From Mauremys mutica (Eukaryota > Chordata > Testudines > Geoemydidae), in contig NC_059075.1 of assembly GCF_020497125.1 (NCBI RefSeq), forward strand, positions 107,299,222 to 107,363,221: a DNA stretch of 64,000 nucleotides, read 5' to 3'. A model generated the notes under the pieces. It was not told where the DNA came from. It ran no database searches and saw nothing but the letters and a program-made list of their open reading frames with translations. Made by a program: the position numbers and the translations under genes. Below, piece after piece: positions 43,538-55,149 of the stretch. Position 1 is the stretch's first letter. Each line of letters starts with the position of its first letter.

Positions 43538-43939
43538 ATTAGAAGATGCGGAATCAGCACAGGAATTACCACAAAACAAAGACTTCTGGTCACAATGCCG
43601 GAAAATGAGCACTTTAGATGACAGCATTAAAAAAAAAAAAGACTTCCAGCCTAACCCTGAAAAAAAACAACAACGTTATTTGGAAGCCCACTTCTATCTG
43701 TACGTGGAGAGTGCAGGTACCAACCTAGGATATTAGATTAACGGTGGATGGGTGAGTGAAAGAGAGGCACCATTAGCTACCATGTCTCCACAATATCCAT
43801 GCTGACCACAGATCTCACCTGCACTCATAGTAGTCCAACTTCCCCAGTCATTTCTAATAATTTTGGCCAATTCAGGGGTGCAATTCAAAAGGTTAACCTT
43901 GATCTTTAAGGCCTAAACGGAAATGGTTTGGATTCCAGA

Positions 43940-44141
43940 TACCTGAATGCTATTAGCCAGGATGGGTAAGGGATGGTGTCCCTAGCCTCTGTTTGTCAGA
44001 GGGTGGAGATGGATGGCAGGAGAGAGATCACTTGATCATTACCAGTTAGGTTCACTCCCCCGGCATTGGCCACTGTCGGCAGACAGGATACTGGGCTGTA
44101 TGGACCTTTAGTCTAACCCAGTAAGGCCATTCTTACGTACT
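43940..44141 (+). mobile_element. CR1 LINE 3' end
   Basis: Contains 'ggcattggccactgtcggca', 'gacaggatactgggct', 'tggacctttagtctaaccca' and ends 'ggccattcttacg', the 3' untranslated tail of turtle CR1 elements. Strongly 5'-truncated, as is usual for CR1; no coding part remains. Confidence 0.8.
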
Positions 44142-44970
44142 TAATGACAGCCTCTCTCCTGGTGTTTTGTTGTGACAGTTAAGGTCAGTTCATGATCTCT
44201 TGCTCACAGTCCCTTGATTTAACTAGATAAAAGCTGGAGGCAGGGTTTTCTTAACAGAGGACCCTCAAATCTGGAGTCCACTTATCCTGCAGGTATAAAA
44301 CAGAGCCAGAGTGAAAGTCATCTCGGCACACAGGGTACGCACAGAACCGTATGTGCTACTTAGGTTCTTGAGTAGAATAGGGCCTTGCATGAGCATTTGG
44401 CACTAGGGCAAATTTCACCTCTTATGGGTATTTCATTGAACCAAGATCTATTATCTTAATTGTATATTGTTTTTATCTATGAGCTCCAAGACCTTGAAAT
44501 GGATAAATCGTTTACTTTAATCCTTGTAAGAGGGTGGCAGATTCTTGGACTCTTCTGCTAAGTTATTCTAGTGCTTGAACCCTCCAGAGAGATGCACAGT
44601 GCTGAGTCACTCTAAAGCTAGGTCAGGTACACCCAATTAGCTCTAATCTTAGAGTATACGTGAAGCAGGAAATGAATTAAAAAAATGCAGCTAGAACTAG
44701 AAGCAGCATCTGACAGGTCATGGAAGTTCAGTTATCTGTATTTGAGTCACCAAGAAAACCAAACCACAGAAATGGGTAAGTTTGAATTTTCACACAACAC
44801 GAGTACACTCTGTACAGAGCAGGATGGGAGCACTTCCAGCTCAGCCCATGAAAAGGATCGTATCATATAGCATTCTGCTTCTTTAAAGCACTGTGAAGTA
44901 CCAACACTGACTAATTAGCCATGATCTCATCTTAACTCTAGATTGGTGTATAGTGGTTAGTCTAACTGGG
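44142..44970. other. unassigned sequence
   Basis: No gene or repeat recognised. Confidence 0.4.
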
Positions 44971-45240
44971 GACAAGTCTATCTATGCTACAAAATTAAGT
45001 CGACCTAAGTCAGGTCGACGTACAGCCCCCACAGTAATTACTACATTTTTTCATGTCCACACTATGCCCCCATGTCAGTGGTACGCATTCTCGCTAGGGG
45101 CACTTCCACCGATTTAACTGACAGTGGGGGGCATTGTGGGACACTGACAGACCTTATAGCACGCACGGCTATGGGAAGTCAGAGAGGGTAGAAGCAATGG
45201 AGACAGTAAAGACTTTGACAAGACTTACCTCCACTATCAA
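44971..45240. mobile_element. decayed Harbinger-like MITE
   Basis: 'gtctatctatgctacaaaattaagtcgacctaag' (44977-45010) resembles the end of the Harbinger copy starting at 51729 ('gtctacactacaaagttaagtcgatgcaag'). A central 'gtcaggtcgacgtacag' and 'tgtccacactatgcccccatgtcag' fit the same type. The right limit is uncertain. Confidence 0.55.
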
Positions 45241-46739
45241 AGGTTAAAATAAAATAAAATAACTATGTCCCCCTGGAACCATGGGCTCAAATCCTGTTAT
45301 GGTCAACTTGACTTAGTTCCATGCAGTTAGTGTGGGGGGCTGGGAGGTCTTGTCTGCCCTCTTACATGGACATTAACGATCTCAGGTCACTTTTGTAAGA
45401 TGAGTCATTTGCTTTAGCCAAAATTTCTTCTTCCTCATCCGCTGGGCCTTATACTCTGAGCCAGTTGGTTGCTGCCCTCCACCCTAGAGGGACATTTAAT
45501 TGGCAAGACCTGTATATCATTTGAAGAGCACTCTGATAAGCAAGGTACCAGGTAAATATATATTATAAAGAGATGCTTTCTGAAGCTGCTTAGGACAAGG
45601 TATTATCCTATCCTCGGAGGTTGAAGACTTGAAATTATTTTTGTTTGGAGTTGTAATATAGTATATCCCTCCCCCCCTTTCTTACTACTTTATAAATATT
45701 ATCTTAGGGTCAGATTCGGATACTCTTACACATGTGGAATAGTACCTTATGCCACCAGTTGTCTTAATGAAGCCAGTGAGAGCATTTGAAGAATACAGTG
45801 CTATTCAGTATGAGTATCCAAATCTAACTTTGCATAACTCATTTTTGTATAGGCTTTGTCAAATTTATTTTTTAAGGAAATCTGAATATGGCTGTGGTAT
45901 TTTTTGGGGAAAAAAAACTTCTAAAGTTTAAGGTGCTTTTCACCAAGTGTGTGATTGTAAACTTAGTTAAATTACAAACTTTGAGTGTGGGATGGGACAG
46001 ACCTTTTAAAGCTGAACAGACTTACTTCTAAATAGAAATTTGCTGCTAATGATATTGGCTTTCAGCATTTCAGAACCTGTTATTTTTAGCACTATGACTG
46101 CATCACTGCAGTCCATAACCACTCACAACACCACAATTATACCCACCAAATGTCAGCTTTCATTTACCCATCCACCCGTGGTTTTATTAAAAAAAAGTCT
46201 CAGCTAGTAAATGTTTTCCTAAATACCTTTAACAATGTGCTTATTGTGACAGAACAAAGTGTGTTCTGTGCAGTCTTTCAATATATATAAAAGTACAACT
46301 TTACTTTAAAGGTGTGGATGCTTCTTAACTCCAAGCCCAACATTATATTTACTGATGAATGGGCAGGTAATTCTTTTCCTCCATATAAATCCTAAAGTGA
46401 AGTTTGTCACGCATGTTGGCGTCAGAGTTAATATTCTGTAGGGCATTTATCTTTTACTATCCATACACAATCAAAAATGACAAACTACTTGGCTAAATAT
46501 GGAGTTACAGATTGACCTAAAGTACAAAGTCAAGTTGTCTTTTGAGACTTTCAGTGTCTCCTGGTTTTATCTAGACTGAAAATACCACAATAAAGGTTTA
46601 GTCTTATGATAGTGTTGTACATTCACTTTTGATCAAAACGGACAAGTCAAAGTACTGTACAAAATTTGGCCTGGTTCATGCTTTGTCCAAATAGATTTTC
46701 CTACCAAAGTTTTTACTCCTTCAGCCAGTTATGTACTCA
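45241..46739. other. unassigned AT-rich sequence
   Basis: A short AAAAT tandem run at 45246-45262. 45708-45830 contains weak inverted phrases ('cagattcggatactctta' against 'agtatgagtatccaaatctaa') forming an old palindromic repeat. No gene recognised. Confidence 0.45.
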
Positions 46740-47035
46740 GGGCTTGTCTTCACTACCAGGGTAAGTCAACCTAAGTTACTCTACTCCAGCTACGTGAATA
46801 ATGTAGCTGGAGTCTACAGAGCTTAGGTCGACTTACCTCGGTGTCTTCACTGCACTGTGGCAATGGGAGACACTCTCCAGTCAACCTACCTTACTCTTCT
46901 CAGGGAGCTGGAGTACCAGAGACAACCAGAAAATGCTCAGCCATTGATTTAGCAGGTCTTCACTAGACCCGCTAAATTGACACCCGCTGCATTCATTGCA
47001 GCAGCGTTGATCTCCCCAGCAGTGAAGACAAGCCC
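46740..47035. mobile_element. MITE with GGGCTTGTCTTCACTA ends
   Basis: Left GGGCTTGTCTTCACTACC and right CAGTGAAGACAAGCCC are inverted repeats. Internal halves 'gtaagtcaacctaagttac' and 'gcttaggtcgacttacctc' are also inverted. 296 bp. Flanks TCA and TGA leave the 3-bp target duplication doubtful. It is the uninterrupted paralogue of 29903-30382 and dates that nested insertion as later. Confidence 0.78.
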
Positions 47036-47041
47036 TGAGAC

Positions 47042-47470
47042 TCAGACTTTAAGACCAGAAGGGATTGTCATGTTCATCTAGACTGACCTCCTGTACATCG
47101 CCGACCATAGACCCTCACTCACCCACTCCTGTAATAGGCCCATAACCTCTGGCTGAGTTACTTAAGTCCTCAAATCTTGATTTAAGACATCGAGTTACAG
47201 AGAACCCACCATTCATCTAGTTCAAACCAGCAAGTAACCTGTGCCCCCTGATCAGAGAAAAGCAAATAACCTCCAGGGTCTCTGCCTATCTGACCTAGGG
47301 AAAATTCTTTCCCAATCCCAAATATGGCAATCAGTCAGACCCTGAGCATGCATGAGTGAGACCCAGCAGACACACACCCAGGAAAGAATTCTCTGTAGTA
47401 ACTCAGATCCTTCCCCATCTAATGTCCCATCTGCAGCAATAGGAAATATTTGCAAATCTCTCATCTCAAC
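47042..47470 (-). mobile_element. CR1-type LINE 3' region, antisense
   Basis: On the + strand: 'taagaccagaagggattgtcatg', 'catctagactgacctcctg', 'aataacctccagggtctctg', 'aaaattctttcccaatccca', 'ccaaatatggcaatcag', 'aggaaagaattctctgtag'. These are the antisense of a CR1-type 3' end common in turtles. The 132-codon frame at 47352-47750 starts inside it and is not a gene. It directly abuts the MITE on its left. Confidence 0.72.
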
Positions 47471-49117
47471 CCCGACTGACACCAACTCTCACCTCAGAGC
47501 CCTCTCAGCCACCCACCCAATACCAACTCTCAACTCAGAGCAACCTCCAAAAATTATACACTTGGGCTCAATCAGAACAAGTGCCTCAACCTGTATCTCA
47601 TTCACTATCTTGTTGTTGAGATTCTTCCTGGTGCAATACCATTATCAAATACAAGATGCCTGCAGGCCTCAGCATGGTTATGATTGCAAGCAGTTAAGAA
47701 GTCACGTACAAGCATCAAATAAGAACACTGGAGGCATGGTTTCTAGCTGAGAATAATTTAAAAGAAACTTCCTTCTAAGTGTCTGTATTCCAGGTAAAGA
47801 AAATGTGACAATCCAGTGGTGGGCTGGAACAACTTTCAGCAGTTAAAAAAAAAAAAAAAAAAAAGAAGTTGTTCTAGCTATATATACACCAAGGTTTGTA
47901 AAGTGAATTCTCCCTCCTCATATCTCTTTACAAAGACCCCATAGAAACAGAACAAAAGAAACATCTAGTTGCCACGATATCATAGATTATCTGATGACTT
48001 TGTATGATTTTTTTAAGCAAAATTTAGGTTGTCTTGTTTAGATCTGAGAATTGCAACACTTGGTTCATACCTGAATCTCATGAAATCCTTTCACACAGAA
48101 AAACAAAAGTGGCTAGCCTCTTTAGATTTTAAACTCCTCCAGGCAGGGACCTTGTCTTTATAACCTGTTAAGAAAGTACCCAGCACACTGTTGTCCTATA
48201 TAAGTAACAAACACAATATTTGAATTTTCAGTGGTCTTTAAGAATCCTGCTTCCCCAGAGCTAGCAAAAACCAGTTGTTCCGGGTGTGGCCATGCAAAGA
48301 GAAAGAGCTTCTCGAGTCCTGATCCATAGCATAAATAAAGCCATTCGGAAAGAAAAGGCCATTGAAAAACAGTAACAAATGGAACACCACATGAAACAAA
48401 GGACATCAAATATCTGGGTATTAACTTGGTCTGGGTATCTAGGAGCCAGGTAGATGAATATCATGCCTATTGTACAAGGCCACAAGGGGGAGAGCAATAA
48501 GTGACAAGCCAGGAATTGTTAGCAGCAATTATCGGTATATTTTCTGAAGCGGAAAGTTTGAGCGATTAGCTATTGTTCTAGTAAGCAACTTTCAGAGACG
48601 TAGTAGTCAGAAGGTCACAGACAGGTAGTTCAGCACCCTGCATCTGCAGAAAGAACAGCCTTTTTACTAAGCTTTAATGATAAAAAAAAGTATTACAGTT
48701 AGTCCAACCCATGCTTTTTACATTCAAGGCTGAGCTGGAGAATCAACAGCTCTTGCCTCCACTTCCTGTTTTAGGCAGAAGTTCTTTGACTTGGGAGGCA
48801 GCACTCCCAATGCAGCCAGGGAAGTGATCGTCAGTCTCTACCCAATGAGATGAGGTTTCTCTCCCAGATTGTTCCCAATATATAGTATTTAAAAATCTTG
48901 AATCAACCCGCCCACCCCACCCCCGCCATTAGATTGTTAAGATAAGTGTTGGGCCATTTACATTTGCCTCCTGGCTTTTGAGCCTTTAATGTGCAGCCTA
49001 GTTACAGTTTAAAGCTCTTCTTTGAAACCACAAGGGCTAGGAACTTATTTCTTAAAAAATGAAAACATATTCTCACCTAGTCACAAACCTTCAGGAGCTG
49101 GGGCTTTAAGAAACACA
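47471..49117. other. unassigned sequence with a 20-A run
   Basis: An uninterrupted A20 lies at 47845-47864; it may be the tail of an unrecognised retroposed sequence, but no flanking duplication was found. 'cctccaggcagggaccttgtct' near 48136 is a repeat-tail phrase. No gene recognised. Confidence 0.45.
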
Positions 49118-50132
49118 TTAAATATTGACAGACTCATGATAAAATTGTGAGAGTTGGCAATACTGGTGAGACCAATATATATAATAAAATATTGCATCTA
49201 GCACTCTGCTATAGATTACTTGTGGCTTAGATTTTGCAGGTATAATATAAACAGAGCTCTGCCACCTTGACTGTATAGGCCCAGGTGTTGGGGGTGTGGC
49301 AGCACCCATGGCTTCAAATAGCTTCTATCATATACATGGTTCACAATTTGCTTCATTGGCTCTGAGCACACCCACAATACAAATTGCTCCAGCACCATTA
49401 TATGTAGGAGAGAGATTTGTAGGAGTACTGCTGTGGAGAGGAGCCAAAGGAACCAGATAGAATGGCTAGGAGCCATGCTGCTGATTGGGAGAGGAGGTGG
49501 CAGCTGTGGTCTCGCTTGCCAGATGTTTATGTTGCACAGGAAACTACCGTGAGATTTGTCTGGCTGGCTCAAGTCGTTGCTGCATGAGTGAGAGGCAGAC
49601 TTAGAGAAATAGTTTGCAAGGATCAGTCTGAAGTGTGGGCCCAATGGAATGTTCAGACTGACTAAGTGAAACCAAAGCAAGAGAATTCTTATTTGTAGCA
49701 AACCCCCTCATCTATTTTACGGCAGTTTTTGCTCTCCCACCTCCCTTTATTAGGGCATGAACTGAAGGGAATAAAAATAAATAAAATGGGAGAACCTAAG
49801 TGAGATCTGACAGTGCAGAAAGGATTCAGATCCAGTAGTGGAATCTATAACATCTTCTGTTACTAAATATATGGCATCATTTGGAGTATATTATTTATTC
49901 ATATAACATTGGTAACAGTACTTTACAAAACACATGTATAGGAAAGAGCACCTGCCTAAGTTTACAATCTAATTCAATCATAAAAAGAGAGTAACTGTTC
50001 ATGGACAGGAGGACATGGAGACAGTAAGGACAATGACATACGAAGGATTCATCAGAGAACTGGGCTTTAAGGAAAGTGTGATGCATCAGGCATCCGCTGC
50101 CCTCTACTGGAAGCCACAATGCCTTGGCACAC
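49118..50132. other. unassigned sequence
   Basis: The 161-codon minus-strand frame at 49216-49701 shows no domain and is crossed by no splice context I can support. Otherwise featureless. Confidence 0.45.
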
Positions 50133-50143
50133 CCTGCCGGAAG

Positions 50144-50215
50144 TTAGTCTCTAAGGTGCCACAAGTACGCCTGTTCTTTTTGCGGATACAGACTAACACG
50201 GCTGCTACTCTGAAA
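50144..50215 (+). mobile_element. Penelope-like element, 5'-truncated 3' end
   Basis: 'ttagtctctaaggtgccaca..gttctttttgcggatacagactaacacggctgc' to CTCTGAAA is the same 3' end as in 4437-4539, in the + orientation. Imperfect 11-bp flanks CCTGCCGGAAG (50133-50143) and CCTGCTGGAAG (50216-50226) delimit a 72-bp insertion. The hammerhead-like part is not included. Confidence 0.78.
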
Positions 50216-50226
50216 CCTGCTGGAAG

Positions 50227-51728
50227 AGAAGTGCAGTGAGTTCAGACCTCCAGGGCATAGTTACCCGCTTATCATGATCAACTGCAGACAGAACCAGCGA
50301 CAGTTAGTCTTCTGGCATCTTGAAAGGGCCAGGAGCAGGCAGATATCAACCAGGGACCAGCAGGCCAGATTTAAAAAGGACTGGCAACTTTTACTAGGGG
50401 TCAGTGCTAAGCAAAGCCAGGACACGTAAGGAAAGCTCTCCTTGTCCTAACCAAGTGACCTGGCCTAGTCAGGGGCCCAATCTTGACACCACGGGCCTTG
50501 GATACCTATGAAGGACTAGTGTTTATATTATTTAATGCCTGGGAACGATTCTGAGCTGAGATTTTATTTGTTTTCTGTAAACCCCAGAAGGGGACTGGAT
50601 TGAGTGCTGACCTGTCTGGAAGATTAGGCCTCAGAAACAATAGATCTTTGTGGTGCTAGAGTGAAAGACTCTTGCAATACCATGTCCTGCCACAAAGGCG
50701 GTGCTCTGGTGTGAGTGCATGCCAAACAAAGATTTGAAGAAAGTGAAACAAGGCAATTAAACATGAAATGGAAAAATTTTCCATGATGAAAATGGGAGAA
50801 AAGACGAGAAGGAAACAGGACTGGGGAGGTATAAAAGGAAACAAATAGAAATGCAAGAAACGCATGCAGGTTAATTTGATTCAGAGAGATTAAGGGCTTA
50901 TCCATCCTCAGCACAACCATATCAGGGAATCTGGTTACAATACCCAGTTACAACCAGGCTTTTAATTTGTGAAGTGGGCTCAATGGTACCCATATTTCAT
51001 AGCTTTAGCCCGCTTAGGTTACACAGTGCTAAACCCCAGCCTACTAAAAGGTACCATAGGAACAAATGAGCTCCAGTTCAAGAGGACAGCAGCATATTTC
51101 ATATGCTCCTGGCTTCACCTTGTCCATCTAAGAGCCTTTAGCATGCCCATCAGTCAAATGAGAGATATTTTAAAGGAGCGCTTAGGTTATGAATATCAAA
51201 ACCTAGCTGTTGTACAACCTATTTAAATGCTGAAAGGAGTAACTTTACAACAAAGACTGTTTTTTCCAATTACAAATGTTCAGTTATCCAAACCTAGTTG
51301 GTGTCAACTCATTTTAAACTTTCGCTGGGGTAGCCATGTGGTCCAGCCATCATACACATCTCACACAACAATATGAAAGCACCCTTCCCTCCCCCGACAC
51401 TACCCTCTATGAGATACTCGTCCCCAACAGCTCTATCCACTAAGCCAAAATGCTCTAGGGCAAGAAGCCAACACTCAAGCAAATGAGGAAAAAGGAAATC
51501 CCTTGCATCATAAGATTCTTTTGCCAAAACTGTCTGCAAGTTATGTTCTTCAGAATATAAAGTTCACAGCCTACTTCGCTTAAAAAAATACAAGCAAAAC
51601 TTCCTGGGCTTTGACCCAGAATAGACTTGAATATCCTCCTTGTGTCTGGTACAAAACAGGGGAATAGTTAAGTGACAGCCAAAAGTTTCCAGGCACAGAC
51701 AGTACCTACTACTCTTGCATTCACTTTG
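50227..51728. other. unassigned sequence
   Basis: No supported gene. Overlapping minus-strand frames at 50624-50920 (98 and 69 codons, Phe/Leu-rich) are unremarkable. 51405-51470 weakly resembles a SINE head ('ctctatccactaagcc'). Confidence 0.45.
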
Positions 51729-51990
51729 GCCTGGTCTACACTACAAAGTTAAGTCGATGCAAGCCATCTCGTGTCAACTTTCAGCTTAGACCTATGAACA
51801 ATTAGGTTATCTCCCATCCAGAGCTGGATTTACACCTTACGCGGCCCTAGGCACAGCATCTTCTCACACACACTCACGCCTCCCCATGTGGCCTTGCCTG
51901 GAACTCCCCATCTCCTCCCTATGTGGCAGTGCCTGGAGCCTGCCTCCCGTGTCCCCATGTGGCCCTGTGACCCCGCAAATGTACTGCAAA

Positions 51991-52500
51991 TGTCACCTAA
52001 GAGGAGGGGGCATAGCATGAGACAACAGGGGTGGCTCCAGGCACCACCACGTCAAGCGCGTGCTTGTGGCGGCAAGTGGGGGGGGGCGCTCTGCTGGTCG
52101 CCGCCAGGGCAGCAGGCAGGTTGCCTTCAGCGGCATGCCTGCGGAGGGTCCGCTGGTCCCACAGCTTCAGCGAACCTCCCACAGGCGTGCCGCTGAATCC
52201 GCGGGACCAGGGATCTCCCGCAGGCAAGCCGCCGAGGGCAGCCTGCCTGCAGTGCTTGGGGCGGCAAAATACCTAGAGCCGCCCCTGTGAGACAAGCAGC
52301 ATGTGGGGCATCTCTGCAGGGGGTGGGGCAGACCAGGAGGCTCCGTCCATCCTGAGAACTCCCGAGCAGTGTGTCACCTAAGGGGAGGTCACCTAAGGGA
52401 AGGGGGCCATGACATGAGACAAGCAGCATGTGGGGCGTCTCGGCAGGGGGTGGGGCAGACCAGGAGGCTCTCTCCATCCTGAGAACTCCTGAGCAGTGCG
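51991..52500. repeat. two-unit tandem duplication split by a MITE
   Basis: Unit 1 ('tgtcacctaagaggaggg' to 'catgagacaa', then 'gcagcatgtggggcatctc..cctgagaactcccgagcagtg') and unit 2 ('tgtcacctaaggggagg..catgagacaagcagcatgtggggcgtctc..gaactcctgagcagtg') are alike. Unit 1 is interrupted at TGAGACAA by the 52026-52287 element, so duplication preceded that insertion. Confidence 0.8.
52026..52287. mobile_element. hAT MITE with perfect 8-bp target duplication, nested
   Basis: Starts CAGGGGTGGCTCCAGGCA and ends TAGAGCCGCCCCTG. Exact target duplication TGAGACAA at 52018-52025 and 52288-52295. 262 bp, G+C-rich. Third level of nesting. Ends related to 22015-22229. Confidence 0.93.
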
Positions 52501-53051
52501 GCCAGCAGCAGCAGGGCAGCAAAATAGCCCCAAATACCACAGCTGCTAAAAAAAAACCAGCACATGACAGGTAAAAATAGCCCAATTGGGCTAGAAAAAA
52601 AAATCACATACTTGGCAACCTTAGGCCTGCCCCTAGAATGCGGGCACCCTGAGGTGTGTGCCTGCTGTGCCTAACTGGAAATCCAGCCCTGCTCCCACCA
52701 ACATGAATGCCCTGTTACACCAATATAATCACACCTCCACGAGCAGTGTTGAGCCACAGTGAATGTATGTCGGTCAATGCAGAGTGAATGTAGACACTGT
52801 GTTACCTATGTCAACCCAAACAGTCCTCCAGCTGCTGTCCCACAACACCTGACACCAACGGCTCTGGTCACCCCGGCCCCCCTTTAAGATGCTGCGAATT
52901 TTAAAATGCCTTTTCCCCCGATTGTCCAGCTGAGTGAGTACACCTAGCAGTTCTCCAGTGCTGTGTGCCTTGCCCAGGCAACCATGCTGGCTACACACTC
53001 CAGATGCACTCCTGCCTGGAGTAGACCGGAGATATTGGACCTCCGGGCCTG

Positions 53052-53222
53052 TTACTCCTGAGGGGATTCTGCACCAAAAAATAAAAATTCTGTGCAGTGT
53101 TCTAAAATGCTGCATATTTTTCTTGATAATAAATAAATGTGGAGGTTCCAGCATGGCAGCGGAGAGCACAGGCCACTGGTGGCATGGAGGTGGGAAGATC
53201 ACCCTGCAGCTTCACCTACACT
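53052..53222 (+). mobile_element. fragment of the repeat seen at 23108-24335
   Basis: 'tactcctgaggggattctgc', 'ataaataaatgtggaggttccagcatggcagc' and 'ggagagcacaggccactgg' match 23109-23265 closely. Only the left ~170 bp is present. It cuts the Myb-like exon relic of the surrounding Harbinger copy. Confidence 0.75.
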
Positions 53223-53689
53223 GACCTGCGAGAGCCACAGTTGATGCATGCGTTGCTACTACGAACATCAGTTTTCCTTTCCCTTATTTATTTATTAAGG
53301 TTCCAAAAAATTTTAAAAGTGAAAATGCATTTACTGTTATGTTCTTCAGACTGTTTGTTAGGTGGCTGCTTTCGAAATTGAATAAAAAAACCTTTTATTT
53401 TGAAAGTGATTAATCTTTATTAGTTTAAAACACATGGTTTATAATGCCTGCTGGCAGTAAAAGTAATGGTGTTGTCCACTCACAACCCACAGGATCAGTG
53501 CCAAACAGCACAGTCATCATAAACATACAGCAAGCATCCCAACATGAATAGGTGCACTATCAGTGACACAGGCACAGATATACACCAAGCACCACACAAT
53601 TCCTAACAGGCCCCTGAAAAGCAGCACCAGGTTGACCACAGAACACCACACAGCACCTTATTGTAGCTCGCTGTTACAGTGATCTTTCA

Positions 53690-54800
53690 ATGCCTCCCCC
53701 GCCTCCCAAGCTTGTCTGATAGCCCTTGTGCTTGGCTGTTCAAACTCAGCAGACAGCTGCTCCACCTCCACCAGTGGCAAGTTTTCCCCCCCTTGCTTCA
53801 TAAATATTACGCAGGACACAACAGGCAGCTATAACACTGGGATATTTTTCACATTGGGTTCTGATGTGGTGAATAAACAATGCCATCACCCTTTCAGTCT
53901 AGCAAAAGGGCATTTAACAGTCATTCTGCACCTGCAGAGCCTGTAGTTGAATATCTCCTTCGTGTCAAGGTGGCCAACGTACGGCTTCATTAGCCAGAAG
54001 AGTAATGGTAGGCAGGATCTCCCAATAACACTATTGGCATTTCAACATTGCCAATGGTAATCCACCTGTCAGGGAAGAAAATCCCTGCCTGTAGCTTTCT
54101 GAACAGTCCTGTACTCTTAAAGATGCAAGTGACATGCACCTTCCCGGACCAGACAACACTGATGTCAATGAAGAGTCCCCAGTGATCCACCAGTACTTGC
54201 ATAACCATTGAAATGTAGCCCTTCCTGTTGATATACTCTGGGGCAAGGTGCTCTGGGGCAAAAATAGAGATGCATATGCCATCTATTGCTCCACTGCTGT
54301 TTGGGCACCTCATAGCTGCAAAGCCATCCCCTAAGTCTCGCACATTGCTGAGAGTCACAGCCCTGCATAGCAGGAGTCAATTAATGGCTCTGCACACTTG
54401 CATGACTACAGCCCCCACCATGGATTTTTCCAACTCTGAAATGACTTCCTACTGACTGCAAATTTCCACAATATGATTGCCACTCGCTTCTCCACTGTCT
54501 GTGCAGCTCTCGGTCTGGTGTAGGGTGACCAGACAGCAAATATGAAAAACTGGGACAAGGGGTGGGGGGTAATAGGAGCCTATATAAGAAAAAGACCCAA
54601 AAATCAGGACTGTCCCTATAAAATCTGGACATCTGGTCACCCTAGTCTGGTGTCCGTGTTGGGGTGAGCGCCGCACACAGATCCAGGAATGTGGCCTTGT
54701 GCATCTGAAAGTTCTGTAGCCACTGCTTATCATCCCAAACCTGCATTACAATGTGATCTGACCAGTCAGTGCTTTGGGCATAAAACCAAAGCAACTAATA
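53690..54800 (-). pseudogene. Harbinger transposase relic
   Basis: The N-terminal part (54780-54653) translates as STDWSDHIVMQVWDDKQW, then QNFQMHKATFLDLC, similar to the intact transposase. 54358-53990 stays open for 122 codons and covers its residues ~131-250, with both first catalytic aspartates recognisable in GAIDGI and LLGDPAY. The HDARVF block is altered to HVTCIF. The frame is lost before the glutamate region. A 124-bp hAT MITE interrupts it at 54521-54644. It belongs to a different, older lineage than the 35321-36439 gene. Confidence 0.82.
54521..54644 (-). mobile_element. hAT MITE, TAGGGTGACCAGA family, perfect target duplication
   Basis: Starts TAGGGTGACCAGACAGC and ends CATCTGGTCACCCTA, 124 bp, flanked exactly by GTCTGGTG (54513-54520 and 54645-54652). 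This copy establishes the 8-bp duplication, and hence the hAT assignment, for the copies at 25523 and 41116. Confidence 0.95.
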
Positions 54801-55149
54801 GCAGAAAGTCATATTTGCTCCTCTGCTGCTCTTGGATTCTGAAGTAATATTTGGGAACCCTCATATTTGGGAGCCAAGGAAATGCATTGACTTTTCAAAT
54901 GATGGCACCATTCAATAGTAGGAGATCCTGATAATCTGGGTGCATTTATAATTTAAAAACAAGAGAAATAACAGTATTCATAAAACTTAAACTCCACCCC
55001 ACAGAAAACAGTCAGCCCACTCGAGGTAATTGAGCTCCAGAAAAGCCTGTGTCAACAGACAAGCTTTGCAGTATGCCCTGTAGGTCAAGTAACTGGGAGA
55101 ACAAATTCCAAAATCAAGCATGCCTAACTTTCAGCTCACACACGGCCTT
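54801..55149. other. unassigned sequence
   Basis: May contain the unrecognised right end of the dead Harbinger copy. No repeat terminus or gene recognised. Confidence 0.4.

Larger units (their letters stand above)
51819..52691. mobile_element. hAT element inserted in the dead Harbinger copy
   Basis: Ends CAGAGCTGGATTTACACC and AACTGGAAATCCAGCCCTG are inverted repeats (CAGRGCTGGATTT). Flanks CTCCCATC (51811-51818) and CTCCCACC (52692-52699) match at 7 of 8. The interior holds a two-unit tandem duplication whose first unit was later split by a second hAT element. 873 bp as it stands, 603 bp without the inner element and its extra target copy. Confidence 0.88.
51729..54800. mobile_element. dead PIF/Harbinger transposon filled with later insertions
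   Basis: Left end GCCTGGTCTACACTACAAAG at 51729 matches Harbinger ends. The two-gene layout is the same as at 32757-36475: a remnant of the Myb-like exon ('gagatattggacctccgggcctg' at 53028-53050, in + frame) and a transposase relic on the minus strand (53690-54800). Insertions at 51819-52691, 52026-52287, 53052-53222 and 54521-54644 break it. The right terminus was not recognised. Confidence 0.75.

Noticed and set aside
47352..47750. 132-codon open frame, Thr/Ser-rich
   Set aside because: Starts inside the antisense CR1 3' end and has no domain.
47845..47864. A20 run as the tail of a processed pseudogene
   Set aside because: No flanking duplication and no recognisable gene sequence precede it.
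51991..52500. CRISPR-like or array-like repetition
   Set aside because: Only two units, long and adjacent. It is a simple tandem duplication inside a hAT element of a vertebrate genome.
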